A stretch of 32,319 nucleotides of DNA from an uncultured Desulfohalobiaceae bacterium (GCA_913055815.1 CAJXKR010000004.1:1-32319), one strand, 5' to 3'; counted from the stretch's first letter, positions 18,001-28,444 are shown. Notes: generated by a model from the letters alone, not told the origin. Made by a program: numbers and translations.

Positions 18001-19546
18001 CTATAGTGCCCCAGCGAGTGAATTCAAAGTCTTCCAAGTCTTCAAGCATGGATATGTCCGGTTTTTGGCCTATAGCAGGAATAACCTGATCTACTTGCAA
18101 ATCGTATTCGCTTTCCGGTATGGGTATTGGCCTCCGCCTTCCGGATGAATCCGGTTCTCCCAGTTCCATTTGAATACAACGCAGTCCGGAAACCTTTCCA
18201 TCCCTGGTTTGTATTTCCTGGGGCGCTGCCAGAAAATATATATTGATTCCCTCTTCCAGGGCTGCTTCCACTTCTTCCGGCAATGCCGGCATTTCTTCCC
18301 TGGTCCTGCGGTAGATAATATTTATCTCTTGGGCTCCCAGTCTGCATACCACCCTGGCTACGTCGATCGCTACGTTACCTCCCCCCACAATGGCTACTTT
18401 GTTTCCTATCCAGGGACTTCCAGTAGTGTTTATTTCTCTTAGAAAATCCACTCCCTGTCTAACCCCGGTTGACTTTTCCCCCGGGATTCCCAGGGGCATC
18501 CCAGTATGTGCGCCAATGGCCAGGTAAACCGCTTTGTTCCCTTGATCAAAGAGTTCGTTTAGTTGGAAGTCTCTGCCCAAAGCGGAATTGGTCTTTATTT
18601 CCACACCTAAATTGGTGATGACTTCTATTTCCTGATCCAGGATTTCACGCGGCAGTCTATGTTCAGGTATTCCCATCCTTAGCATTCCCCCTGCATGGGA
18701 ATTTGCCTCGTAAATCGTGGATTTTATACCTTTTCTGGCAAGGTGATAAGCTGCCGATAGTCCGGCTGGACCGGATCCTATAATAGCAACACTTTCTTGT
18801 TTTGTTGGTTCACAGTTTATTTGTACCTGCCTGGGATCGAATTGATCAGCTGCCAGTCTTTTCAAAGCCCGTATAGCAACTGGTTCGTCTACTTCGCACC
18901 TTCTGCAGGCATCTTCGCAAGAACGGGGGCATACCCTGCCCAAAATGCCAGGCAAAGGCAATTCTTGCATAATAATGTTCAGTGCCTGCTCGTATTTTCC
19001 CTGTTTGACCATTTGTACATATCCCTGGACATTCAATCCAGCGGGGCAGGCCTTTCTGCAAGGGGCATTGTCCAGTTTGGAAATTACATAGGCACCCGGT
19101 ACTGCCTGGGCATAGTTCCGGTAGGCAGCTTTTTGGGTAGACAGGCCCACATTGTATTCACTCTTTATTTCCACCGGGCAGACTTGTTCGCATTCTCCGC
19201 ATCCTGTACATTTGTCTGTATTAACATAACGCGGAGCTTTTTCCATATTTACAGTGAAATTGCCCTGTTCTCCCTGTACCGATTTTACCTCGGAGAGGGT
19301 GTGTATTTCTATATTGATGTGCCGGCCGACCTCGACCAGTTTTGGAGAGATGATTCACATTGCGCAATCGTTGGTGGGAAAAGTCTTGTCCAGTTGGGCC
19401 ATTGCACCACCAATACTTGAAGACTTGTCCACCAAGTAGACGTAATATCCTGAATCCGCAAGATCCAAAGCGGACTGCATTCCAGTGATTCCGCCTCCTA
19501 ATACAGCAATTGAACCTTGAATATCTTTTGGGGAACTGGATGCCAT
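15086..19546 (-). CDS. hdrA: Giant HdrA fusion: HdrA N-terminus (Sec) + GltD-like NAD(P)H oxidoreductase insertion + second full HdrA module (HdrA1)
   Basis: 1486 residues when UGA 19355-19357 is read through: ...[35 protein letters not shown]. Internal [18 protein letters not shown]...[14 protein letters not shown]...[20 protein letters not shown]...[22 protein letters not shown] (GltD-like), then [20 protein letters not shown]... (second HdrA). Confidence 0.92.
19355..19357 (-). other. In-frame UGA (Sec) codon of HdrA1
   Basis: [22 protein letters not shown]; downstream CTGGTCG-AGGT-CGGCCGG stem with an AGGU loop. Confidence 0.9.
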
Positions 19547-19661
19547 TTATTCCTCCCAAAGGAAATTGTTGTTTTGGTTTAAATCTAGTTTCCGAATTGA
19601 AAGCTTACTATTTCCGCATCCAGAAATCAGTAATTTCAGGATGTGCTCTACTTAATCGATT

Positions 19662-20777
19662 TTATTCCAAATGTTCAGACAAATATGTGTATATATCCTT
19701 AATATTTATTCCTATATCTGTATTGGTCTTGGAACATGAAAAATGGATTTGGCATTTAGGGCAAGCGGTTATCAATGTATTTGCACCAGTGTCTTCAGCC
19801 TCGGTAAGCCTTTCCATCTGCATGGCCTTGGAACAGCTGGAACACTCCATCCAGGCAGTTGTTCCGCAACACAGGGCACCTTCTTTGTTTCTGGGCATTT
19901 CTGTCAGAGTGGCTCCTGGTACCTGCTTGAGAATTTCTCTGGGTTGTTGGTATATACCTGACCATCTGCCCAATCTGCAAGGATCGTGATATGTTATGGT
20001 CTCTTCCTTGTCCGGTGTGAACGATATATTGGCTTCCGGAATTCTGGAAGCCAGGAGTTCGCTGAGATGTATTACTTCAAAGGGCAAGTTTCCAAAGTAC
20101 TTGGGGTAGTAGTACTTAAAGTTCATATAACCTTCCGGACAGCCGAAGATTACAGTTGATGCCCCGCTTGCCTTTATTTGTTCGATATTCTTTTTCCCAA
20201 GTTCCAGGAATTGCTCCTCGTTTCCGCTCCACAGTGCATCGTGTCCGCAGCAACATTCCTCGTTACTTATTACCGGTTCTATATCTACTTTATTCAATAA
20301 TTTAAGCATGCTTTTTGCTATATCAATACAGGAAAGATCCAGATACCTGAAGAAGATATCGTAATACGGCAGACAACCTACAAAGAGGTAATATTCACCT
20401 TGTTCACGGAATTTTCCTGCGTCTGTCGCCCATGCAGTCCTGTTTTGATTTATGTTTCCGGTTTGTAGATTTACCAAGGTATGAAAGATGCCATGATGGC
20501 TCTCGTGGGGAAAGTTGTTTCTTTCCCTGGCTTTTGCCCTATAGGAACGGATGAATTCGGGAAAGTCTATTTCCACTGGGCAGCGGTCGCTGCACCTGGC
20601 GCAGCTTAGGCATGCCCATATGTCCCGGTTTTGCAGTATGTCCTCTTCTTGTTCCTCTAATGTCCTTTTTATCATTTGCCTGGGGGAGAACCTAGTATCC
20701 ACCTGACTGATGGGGCAACTGCCAGTGCATACCCCGCATTCCATGCAATAATTGATTTGTTCGCTTGTAAGTTCCAT
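19662..20777 (-). CDS. HdrC/HdrB-like fused Fe-S protein with CCG domains (HdrD-like)
   Basis: 371 aa; N-terminal CMECGVCTGSCPIS and CLSCARCSDRCPVEID (HdrC-like), then NEECCCGHDALW and YHDPCRLGR...GALCCGTTAWMECSS...ACPKCQIHF (CCG motifs). Confidence 0.88.
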   Translation of the reverse strand: MELTSEQINYCMECGVCTGSCPISQVDTRFSPRQMIKRTLEEQEEDILQNRDIWACLSCARCSDRCPVEIDFPEFIRSYRAKARERNNFPHESHHGIFHTLVNLQTGNINQNRTAWATDAGKFREQGEYYLFVGCLPYYDIFFRYLDLSCIDIAKSMLKLLNKVDIEPVISNEECCCGHDALWSGNEEQFLELGKKNIEQIKASGASTVIFGCPEGYMNFKYYYPKYFGNLPFEVIHLSELLASRIPEANISFTPDKEETITYHDPCRLGRWSGIYQQPREILKQVPGATLTEMPRNKEGALCCGTTAWMECSSCSKAMQMERLTEAEDTGANTLITACPKCQIHFSCSKTNTDIGINIKDIYTYLSEHLE

Positions 20778-21080
20778 AATCGTTCCCGAACCTGTTGTTG
20801 CCGGTTTTTACAGTTGGTTTGGGTGTACTTGAATAAAGTTAACTTAAGACAATGATTAAAACTTACTGTTTACTAACTGAACTTATTGTGCAATGTCAAT
20901 GTTAAATCTTAATTTTCATTTTTCTTGTCAAGTACATAATTTTGTATTAAAAGAAAATAAACGTTTAAGAAATATTTTATTTAATGATTTTGAAATTTGC
21001 AGGTAATTTTTTGCACACCGGATAACAATAATAAGATTGTACATTAGATACTTGAAACCCAAAAGGAGGTAATTGGCTAT

Positions 21081-22502
21081 ATGCAATTCAAAAGACTGAA
21101 ATTTTTCTGTATGTGTACAGTGACTTTGATTTTGGCATTGTGCCTTGGCAGTGCAAATTCTTGGGCAGAACTTCCCGATTTTACCGAATTGGCAGAAGAT
21201 TCCGGATCTGCGGTTGTGAATATAAGTACAGTAAAAACTGTTAAGACTTCCAAGAGATTGAAAAAATTCTTTAATCCATTCCAGGAACGCAAATCTCCGT
21301 TCAATGATTTTTTTGAAAAGTTTTTCCCGGATATGCCGGAAAAAAGAAAGAAAAACGCTTTGGGATCCGGATTTATAATATCCAAGGACGGATATATAGT
21401 TACTAATGCTCATGTGATTAGCGGTGCTGACAAGATTAAGGCAAATCTACAGGGTGAAAATGATGATTCCTACACTGCCGAAGTGGTGGGCAAGGACGAA
21501 GAAACAGATCTAGCTCTTTTGAAAATAGATGTGGACCGGGATCTGCCGGTTTTGGAATTCGGAAATTCAGATGAAATCGAGGTTGGAGAATGGGTCTTGG
21601 CGATCGGGAATCCTTTCGGACTCGATCATACTGTTACCGCGGGTATAATCAGTGCAAAAGGCAGGGTTATAGGTGCAGGACCGTATGACAATTTTATTCA
21701 AACCGACGCCTCGATTAATCCCGGTAATAGTGGTGGACCGTTGCTTAATCTGCAAGGCGAGGTAGTGGGGATTAATTCCGCAATTGTAGCCAGGGGAGAA
21801 AATATTGGATTCGCTATTCCCAGCAATATGGCAGAGGATGTAATAAGGCAGTTAAAGAAATACCAGGAAGTAAAAAGGGGATGGCTAGGTGTAAGTATTC
21901 AGGATGTGGATCAAGATACTGCCAAGGCCTTGAATCTGCCGGAAGCAAAAGGTGCCCTGGTGTCTTCGGTTAGGCCGGGAGAACCCGCAGACGAGGCAGG
22001 CATACAGGTGGGTGACGTGATTGTTTCGGTACAGGGAGATTCCATAGAGGACGCAGGCGAATTGACCCGTGCTATTGGAGATATGTCTCCTGGACAGGAA
22101 GTGGAGATCACCATCAGGAGAAATGGAAAAGTTAAAAAATTAACTGTTGAACTCGGTTTAAGGGATCTGGATAGACAGGCAGCCAAGGAAGAACAACAAG
22201 AATCTTCTGACAAGTTGTTGTTGGGGATGAAGGTAAGGAAATTGAATGAAAAGGAAGCTCGTTCCTTGGAAATGGCTACTGCAAAAGGGCTGGTAGTTTT
22301 GGGTATAAAACAGGGATCTCCAGCTGCGAAAGCCAATATACAAAGGGGTGATGTAATACTGAGGGCCAACAAGCATACAGTTAATAGCAGGAATGAATTG
22401 AAACAGATAATTGAACAGGCCGAGGACAAAAAAGTCCTTATGCTTTTTATTAACAGAAAGGGCCAAAATCTGTTTACAACCATTTCCTGGGATGATGAAT
22501 AA
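21081..22502 (+). CDS. degP: Periplasmic serine protease HtrA/DegP (Do) with two PDZ domains
   Basis: 473 aa; signal peptide, TNAHVI, DEETDLALLKID, NPGNSGGPLLN catalytic triad motifs; AGGAGG SD upstream. Confidence 0.95.
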   Translation: MQFKRLKFFCMCTVTLILALCLGSANSWAELPDFTELAEDSGSAVVNISTVKTVKTSKRLKKFFNPFQERKSPFNDFFEKFFPDMPEKRKKNALGSGFIISKDGYIVTNAHVISGADKIKANLQGENDDSYTAEVVGKDEETDLALLKIDVDRDLPVLEFGNSDEIEVGEWVLAIGNPFGLDHTVTAGIISAKGRVIGAGPYDNFIQTDASINPGNSGGPLLNLQGEVVGINSAIVARGENIGFAIPSNMAEDVIRQLKKYQEVKRGWLGVSIQDVDQDTAKALNLPEAKGALVSSVRPGEPADEAGIQVGDVIVSVQGDSIEDAGELTRAIGDMSPGQEVEITIRRNGKVKKLTVELGLRDLDRQAAKEEQQESSDKLLLGMKVRKLNEKEARSLEMATAKGLVVLGIKQGSPAAKANIQRGDVILRANKHTVNSRNELKQIIEQAEDKKVLMLFINRKGQNLFTTISWDDE

Positions 22503-22580
22503 TAGTCTAGCTTGCTAGTGAATTCTTACATTTAATTTGTAAGCTGGTATAAGCACTTGAATTTTGATTTTGTAATCCCG

Positions 22581-22670
22581 GACCCCGTATCTAGGTAGTT
22601 CCCATCCGTCAATTCTTAATTTCAGGAAACGGAAATAGCAGGTTTTCGGATGAAAAGGAGGTACGGGGTC
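22581..22670. repeat. Nested inverted repeat (GACCCCGTA...CATCCG...CGGATG...TACGGGGTC)
   Basis: Perfect 9 bp outer arms at 22581-22589 and 22662-22670, with an inner 6 bp pair. Confidence 0.55.
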
Positions 22671-22677
22671 TTAGTTT

Positions 22678-22724
22678 GATCCGGTTTTCGCGGGAATGAC
22701 GTTGTGGAAAGTTTCGCTGTAGTG
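22678..22724. mobile_element. Solo right end related to the MITE-like element at 8952-9076
   Basis: GATCCGGTTTTCGCGGGAATGACGTTGTGGAAAGTTTCGCTGTAGTG resembles GATTCCGGCCTTCGCCGGAATGAC...AAAGTTTCACTGTAGTG. Confidence 0.5.
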
Positions 22725-22791
22725 TGAAGTGTTCTTCAAGATTCGGTTCAGGATAATATTAGCGGGTGCGAGAGTAAAATGAGGGAATGAG

Positions 22792-23670
22792 ATGAGTGGG
22801 CAGATTGTTCTTCGATCCAAGAGCAAGGTTAATCTTTATTTTGAAATAAAACAACAGCAAGAAAATGGCTTGCATGAGTTGGAAAGTTTGTTTTATCCCT
22901 TGGAGCATCCTTGTGATTATTTGTATATTTACCCACAGCAAAACGACAAGGGGCTGCGAGTTGTTTGTCCAGTAACTGCACTGGAAAAAGATAGTATACT
23001 ACATAGAACCTACAATACTTTTTTTCACCATACTGGATTGAATCCCGGAATTTCTCTTTATCTGGAAAAGAATGTCCCCATGGGGGCCGGATTGGGCGGT
23101 GGCAGCTCCAATGCCGCTGTTTTCCTGAAATTCCTTTGGAATTTCTTTGAAAGTCATATTGACAAAACAAGCCTGAACATCAGAGATCTGGCTTTGAGCC
23201 TGGGTTCGGATGTCCCGTTTTTCTTGTACGATTCACCTGCTTGGGTGAGCGGAGTGGGGGAAAGAGTCGAATCCTGTGCTATTGATTTGAGTGGCTACTT
23301 CTTATTGGTGGTTATACCGGATATATTTGTTTCCACTGCTGATGCTTATAAAGCTTGGGATGACAGTTTTTTGGAGCGAAAATGTTTTTCTGAAACACAA
23401 AGTCTCTTGACAAGGAAAGGAAATAGTAATATCAAAAAAAAGTTCGCAACGGATATATGGATGTTCAATAGTTTTGAACAGGTGGTTTTCCCCAAATATC
23501 CGGAGCTAAGGTTGATCAAAAGCGAGCTTTTGCAATGTGGAGCAAGTGGTGTAGCCTTGAGTGGATCCGGAGCTGCAATTTCGGCTCTGTTCAGAAATGG
23601 AGCGGAAGTGGAAAAAGCCAGTAGTTGGTTAACTGAAAGAGGGATAAAGGCTTATTTAAATAGCTTGTAA
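22792..23670 (+). CDS. ispE: 4-diphosphocytidyl-2-C-methyl-D-erythritol kinase
   Basis: 292 aa; GHMP kinase motif VPMGAGLGGGSSNAA, LGSDVPFFL, SGSGAAISALF; upstream of tRNA-Gln and prs as in many bacteria. Confidence 0.93.
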   Translation: MSGQIVLRSKSKVNLYFEIKQQQENGLHELESLFYPLEHPCDYLYIYPQQNDKGLRVVCPVTALEKDSILHRTYNTFFHHTGLNPGISLYLEKNVPMGAGLGGGSSNAAVFLKFLWNFFESHIDKTSLNIRDLALSLGSDVPFFLYDSPAWVSGVGERVESCAIDLSGYFLLVVIPDIFVSTADAYKAWDDSFLERKCFSETQSLLTRKGNSNIKKKFATDIWMFNSFEQVVFPKYPELRLIKSELLQCGASGVALSGSGAAISALFRNGAEVEKASSWLTERGIKAYLNSL

Positions 23671-23672
23671 GT

Positions 23673-23747
23673 TGGGGTGTAGCCAAGTGGTAAGGCAGCG
23701 GGTTTTGGTCCCGTCATGCGGAGGTTCAAATCCTCCCACCCCAGCCA
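23673..23747 (+). tRNA. tRNA-Gln (anticodon TTG), CCA encoded
   Basis: TGGGGTG acceptor / CACCCCA; D arm TAGCCAAGTGGTAAGGCA; anticodon arm CGGGTTTTGGTCCCG; T arm GGAGGTTCAAATCCTCC. Confidence 0.95.
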
Positions 23748-23938
23748 TATCAAACAATCCTTCCTGATTCAGATCCACAAATTTTAAAAAGTTTTAAAAT
23801 TCGTATAAACAGGCCGTAATTAAATCAGTTCTTGAGGTTAAGCAACTAGATTTTGATGCAATGAAAAATATATGGGATCAATCTTAGAGATGTGTTTTGA
23901 TAAGTGATTTGGTAAGCTACTAAAGACAGGAAAGAAGT

Positions 23939-24886
23939 ATGGTTACTAACAACAATCTACAGATTATTACGGGAAATTCAAACCCGGAATTAGCTGAATC
24001 AATTTCTGGGGAACTAAATTGTTCATTGACACCGACAATAGTTGAATCTTTCAAGGACGGTGAAATCAGGGTAGAGATAGGGGCAAACGTACGTGGATCA
24101 GATGTTTTTGTTGTTCAACCTACGTGTAATCCGGTCAATAGGAACTTGATGGAATTGACTTTGATGCTGGATGCATTGAAAAGGGCTAGTGCAAAGAGGA
24201 TAACTGCAGTGGTACCCTATTATGGTTATGCCAGACAGGATAGGAAGGTAGTACCCAGGGTCCCCATAAGTGCAAAAATGGTGGCTGATTTTATTTCAGT
24301 ATCCGGAGCAGACAGGTTGTTGACAGTGGATCTTCATGCAGGCCAGATACAGGGGTATTTCGATTTACCTGTGGATAATCTATATGCTTCCAAAGTCCTT
24401 TTGGAATATGTGAAGCAGGTATGTAATGACGATTTGGTAATAATATCACCTGATGCAGGAGGCACCGAAAGGGCAAGGGCATATGCCAAGAGATTGAATG
24501 CCGGTTTAGCAATCGTGGATAAGAGGAGAGATCAGCCCAATCAGGCAGAAGCAATGAATATAATCGGAGATGTTAAAGACAAGTGCGCTATTGTTGTAGA
24601 CGATATTGTCGATACCGCCGGCACTCTTGTTACAGCGGGGCAGACCCTGCATGAAAAAGGGGCTAAGTCAGTAATGGCTTGTATAACTCATCCAGTTCTC
24701 TCCGGCCCTGCAGTGGAGCGAATTGCTAATTCCAAATTCACCGAGTTGATTGTATCGGATACCATTCCATTAAATAGAGAAGCCCAACAACTTTCCAATA
24801 TAAAGGTTATTTCCGTTGCAGGTTTACTCGCTCAAGCAATAAACAATATTCACAATGAGTCTTCGGTAAGTTCATTATTTTCTTGA
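23939..24886 (+). CDS. prs: Ribose-phosphate pyrophosphokinase
   Basis: 315 aa; [48 protein letters not shown]. Confidence 0.97.
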   Translation: MVTNNNLQIITGNSNPELAESISGELNCSLTPTIVESFKDGEIRVEIGANVRGSDVFVVQPTCNPVNRNLMELTLMLDALKRASAKRITAVVPYYGYARQDRKVVPRVPISAKMVADFISVSGADRLLTVDLHAGQIQGYFDLPVDNLYASKVLLEYVKQVCNDDLVIISPDAGGTERARAYAKRLNAGLAIVDKRRDQPNQAEAMNIIGDVKDKCAIVVDDIVDTAGTLVTAGQTLHEKGAKSVMACITHPVLSGPAVERIANSKFTELIVSDTIPLNREAQQLSNIKVISVAGLLAQAINNIHNESSVSSLFS

Positions 24887-24950
24887 AACAATGTCATTTT
24901 GACGTTAGTTATTATAAAATTTTTAAGTACATAGTATATAGAAAGGGGAG

Positions 24951-25583
24951 ATGAATATGTCAGAACAATATTCATTGAGTGTAGAGAAAAGGGAGTCTAC
25001 TGGAAAAGGTTCAATGAGGCGGTTGCGTAATCAAGGTTATGTCCCTGGTGTTTATTACAGCAAAAAGGGAGATAATATTTTAGTACAAATGAATTACGGG
25101 ACTTTTCAAAGAGTTTTTGAAAGAGCCCAAAAAAGTAACATTGTAAATCTTGAAATTCCAGGAGAAAAAGGAAAGGGAAAAAAGCCCGTCTTGATATGGG
25201 ATGTCCAATCCCATCCTGTGAAGGACCAATTTTTACATGTTGATTTTTTGGGTGTGGATCTGAAGGAAGAAATGGATGTAGATGTCACAATTGAGGTTAC
25301 AGGGAAAGCCAAGGGTGAGGATCAAGGCGGAATAGTCAGTATTTACCGGGATGTTTTATCCGTTGTCTGCCTGCCCACAAATATTCCTGATAGTATAGTG
25401 ATTGATGTAAGCGAGCTTGAAATTAACGAAAATATAAATTTGGACGAGTTGGAATTACCGGAAGGTGTAAGGTTGAAAGAAGAGTTCGAGGAAAATGTTG
25501 CCATAGTCGGAGTAAGTGCTCCTGCTGCTGAAGAGTCGGAGGAACCAAGTGAAGAGGGAGAAGAACCCTCGGAAGAAGAATAA
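24951..25583 (+). CDS. rplY: 50S ribosomal protein L25 (Ctc type, acidic C-terminal tail)
   Basis: 210 aa; VEKRESTGKGSMRRLRNQGYVPGVYY, HPVKDQFLHVDF, acidic EEPSEEGEEPSEEE tail; AAGGGGAG SD; after prs. Confidence 0.94.
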   Translation: MNMSEQYSLSVEKRESTGKGSMRRLRNQGYVPGVYYSKKGDNILVQMNYGTFQRVFERAQKSNIVNLEIPGEKGKGKKPVLIWDVQSHPVKDQFLHVDFLGVDLKEEMDVDVTIEVTGKAKGEDQGGIVSIYRDVLSVVCLPTNIPDSIVIDVSELEINENINLDELELPEGVRLKEEFEENVAIVGVSAPAAEESEEPSEEGEEPSEEE

Positions 25584-25587
25584 TTAG

Positions 25588-25754
25588 TGCTTGGACGTAA
25601 ACTCACCCACCTACTTCGTCGCTTTAAGCCTTTGAAATCCTCATGTATTAATATACACTGCGGTTTCAATATTTTTCGCCCCGCCCTGCCAAGGCAGGGA
25701 CGGGATCGAGATAGCCTCCGCTCTTAGTATTTGGGTATGTTCACGTCCAATCAC
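25588..25754. mobile_element. Candidate MITE with ~29 bp imperfect terminal inverted repeats
   Basis: Left GTGCTTGGACGTAAACTCACCCACCTACT, right end (reverse complement) GTGATTGGACGTGAACATACCCAAATACT; internal CCCTGC-CAAG-GCAGGG hairpin. Confidence 0.5.
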
Positions 25755-26385
25755 GGTTTCGGTGAGGCACTATTTATTTTTTTGTATAAATATATTCACC
25801 AAATACCTGGCAGGCGTTAATATTCGCCTGTCCTGCATAGCTAATTGAATGATCAACAATTATATATTTTGGGGTTGTAAAATGTTATCCAAGATAATAT
25901 ATTTGTATTATGGATTGTTATTTTAGATGTGGTTATAAAAACAAGTACAAATCGCAATCTCACTCCATTTTATGTTCAGTCGGATAGAAAAAAGCCTTAA
26001 TCCTTCCTATTATCGACTCAGTATTAAAGAGATTAATCGTACGTAGAGCTGAAGATATTAGAACAATTTTTTCCAGTCAGAAGATTTATAAAATAATACT
26101 AGGTTACCGTATTTTCTAAAGTTAGCATGAATTCAAGAGTCTTGATCAAGTCAAAAAACAAGAAATATGTTCAGGGAGTTTCTTTGTTGTCCCTGCCAGG
26201 AAATAATAAGCAGGATCCCTTTTCGTATTGAATGTTCGAGATTCACTGTACTTGACTCAAAAGATGTCGGATTTATTCCATGTCCAATTAACTGCAGAAA
26301 CAAGCTAAGGATGGTTAAATTTCTTTTTTACCCTGCATGGAAAATTGTTTTGAATTCATAAAGTTAGCAACTTTTTCTTTAAACA

Positions 26386-27012
26386 TTGAATTTGACAGGC
26401 GTGAAAATTTACAAAGTCATTATGAATTATAGCGGTTTGATAATTGGGCTTGGCAACCCGGGAAATAAATATGCCTCCACTAGGCACAATATCGGATTCA
26501 TGGTAATAGAGACCCTCTTAGAGAGTAAGGATCCTCCCAAAATAAATGTTAAGAATTCCGAATATAACAAGAAATTATACAAATTGTGGAAAGTGAATTT
26601 GGAGGATGCAAAACAGGATTGGCTAGTGTGTGCCCCTTTAACTTACATGAATTTGAGCGGAAAAGCTGTGAATAAATTGTGCAAAAAATACGGTTTCAGG
26701 CCCGATCAGATAATTGTAGTACACGATGAGTTGGATTTATCCTTTGGCAAACTCAGATTAAAATATGGTGGCGGACTCTCAGGTCACAATGGTTTGCTTT
26801 CCATTGCCCAGGAACTCGGCAGCAGGGATTTCTACCGCTTGAGAATGGGAATCGGCAGGCCAGGGCAGGGTAATGATATAGTGGATTACGTACTGTCAAA
26901 GTTTAGCAAGCAAGAATCGGATCAATTGAAGCAAATCCTGGATAAAGCTGCAACAGGTCTTTATTCGTTTTGCACTCAAGGTATGCAGCAAGCAATGAAC
27001 TTGATTCACTGA
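26386..27012 (+). CDS. pth: Peptidyl-tRNA hydrolase (start may be 26422)
   Basis: LIIGLGNPGNKYASTRHNIGFMV, CAPLTYMNLSGKAV, VVHDELDLSFGKLRLKYGGGLSGHNGLLSI, RLRMGIGRPG. Confidence 0.96.
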   Translation: MNLTGVKIYKVIMNYSGLIIGLGNPGNKYASTRHNIGFMVIETLLESKDPPKINVKNSEYNKKLYKLWKVNLEDAKQDWLVCAPLTYMNLSGKAVNKLCKKYGFRPDQIIVVHDELDLSFGKLRLKYGGGLSGHNGLLSIAQELGSRDFYRLRMGIGRPGQGNDIVDYVLSKFSKQESDQLKQILDKAATGLYSFCTQGMQQAMNLIH

Positions 27013-27181
27013 TCGTGTATATGAGTGAAGGTTGTTAAGATTATTAGCAGTTCAGGTTTCGAGTAAGAGGATGTTAGAAGTAGAAGATGTGTATCCCTTC
27101 ACAAGGTGGACTTTAATTGGAGTTGGGTGCATTTTTTCCTGGATAAATTTATTATAAAAATTAAAATGGAGAGATATTGGT

Positions 27182-28444
27182 ATGGAATCGCAAATTATGA
27201 ATCTATCTGATTTAAAGAAAAAATCGATGAATGATCTGATGGACTTGGCTACGCACTATGACGTGGAAAATCCCAGTAGCCTACGCAAACAGGAGTTGAT
27301 ATTTTCTATTTTACAAGCGTGTTCCTTGCAAAACGGTAATATCTACGGTGAAGGTGTTTTGGAGATTCTACCCGATGGATTCGGATTTTTGCGGTCACCT
27401 ACCTATAATTACATGCCCGGCCCAGACGATATCTATGTGTCACCCTCCCAGATAAGGAGATTCGGACTGAGAAAAGGAGACGTTGTTTCCGGTCAAATCA
27501 GGCCTCCCAAGGAAGGTGAACGTTATTTCGCATTGTTGAGGGTGGAAGAAGTCGGATATGCACCTCCAGAGGAATCCAAGAGTTTAGTGTTGTTTGATAA
27601 TTTAATTCCGGTTTACCCTGACGAACGTTTTCAGATTGAAAACAGTCCGCAAAATTATTCCTCTCGGATTATGGATTTGCTAACCCCGATCGGCAAAGGA
27701 CAAAGAGGGCTGATAGTTGCACCTCCCAGGACCGGAAAGACTATGTTTTTGCAAACCATTGCCAATTCTGTGATGATTAATCACCCGGACGCCTATTTGA
27801 TTGTATTGCTCATAGACGAAAGACCTGAAGAAGTTACCGATATGGAACGTACTGTAAACGGTGAAGTAATTAGTTCCACTTTCGATGAACCGCCTCATAG
27901 ACACGTTCAAGTGGCCGAGATGGTTTCCGAGAAGGCAAAAAGGCTTGTGGAAAGGAAAAAAGATGTAATAATACTACTGGATAGTATTACCAGGTTGGGC
28001 AGAGCTTACAATGCGGTAACCCCTTCTTCCGGCAGGATACTTTCCGGTGGCTTGGATGCCAATGCCTTGCAGCGGCCCAAACGTTTTTTCGGTTCTGCTA
28101 GAAATATTGAAGAAGGCGGTAGTTTGACTATAATGTCCACAGCCTTGATTGATACTGGATCCAGAATGGACGAAGTTATATTTGAAGAATTCAAGGGAAC
28201 AGGTAACATGGAAATATATCTGGATCGCTTTTTAGCTGATAAACGGGTGTTCCCGGCGATGGATATAAACAAGTCAGGTACCAGAAAAGAAGAATTGTTG
28301 CTCTCGGAGAATGTCTTGAACAGGGTTTGGATTCTGCGCAAACTCTTATCCTCGATGAATAGTATTGATAGTATGGAGTTCCTCTTGGATAAAATGAATG
28401 GTACAAAAAACAATCAAGAATTTTTGGATATGATGAATAAGTAA
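27182..28444 (+). CDS. rho: Transcription termination factor Rho
   Basis: 420 aa; [16 protein letters not shown]-loop, [45 protein letters not shown]. Confidence 0.98.
   Translation: MESQIMNLSDLKKKSMNDLMDLATHYDVENPSSLRKQELIFSILQACSLQNGNIYGEGVLEILPDGFGFLRSPTYNYMPGPDDIYVSPSQIRRFGLRKGDVVSGQIRPPKEGERYFALLRVEEVGYAPPEESKSLVLFDNLIPVYPDERFQIENSPQNYSSRIMDLLTPIGKGQRGLIVAPPRTGKTMFLQTIANSVMINHPDAYLIVLLIDERPEEVTDMERTVNGEVISSTFDEPPHRHVQVAEMVSEKAKRLVERKKDVIILLDSITRLGRAYNAVTPSSGRILSGGLDANALQRPKRFFGSARNIEEGGSLTIMSTALIDTGSRMDEVIFEEFKGTGNMEIYLDRFLADKRVFPAMDINKSGTRKEELLLSENVLNRVWILRKLLSSMNSIDSMEFLLDKMNGTKNNQEFLDMMNK

Noticed and set aside
6747-19546. Interpretation of fdhA, mvhD and hdrA as pseudogenes or frameshifted genes
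   Set aside because: Each gene remains in a single frame through UGA only, with no TAA/TAG breaks, and each UGA lies exactly at the conserved Cys/Sec site.
21911-22483. Minus-strand 190 aa ORF inside htrA
   Set aside because: Shadow ORF fully antisense to the clearly identified HtrA protease.
26167-26361. 64 aa ORF in the rplY-pth gap
   Set aside because: No Shine-Dalgarno or recognisable homology; length consistent with chance.
27711-27740. Rho P-loop variant APPRTGKT instead of APPKAGKT
   Set aside because: From family knowledge this variant occurs in normal Rho proteins; nothing else in the protein is unusual.
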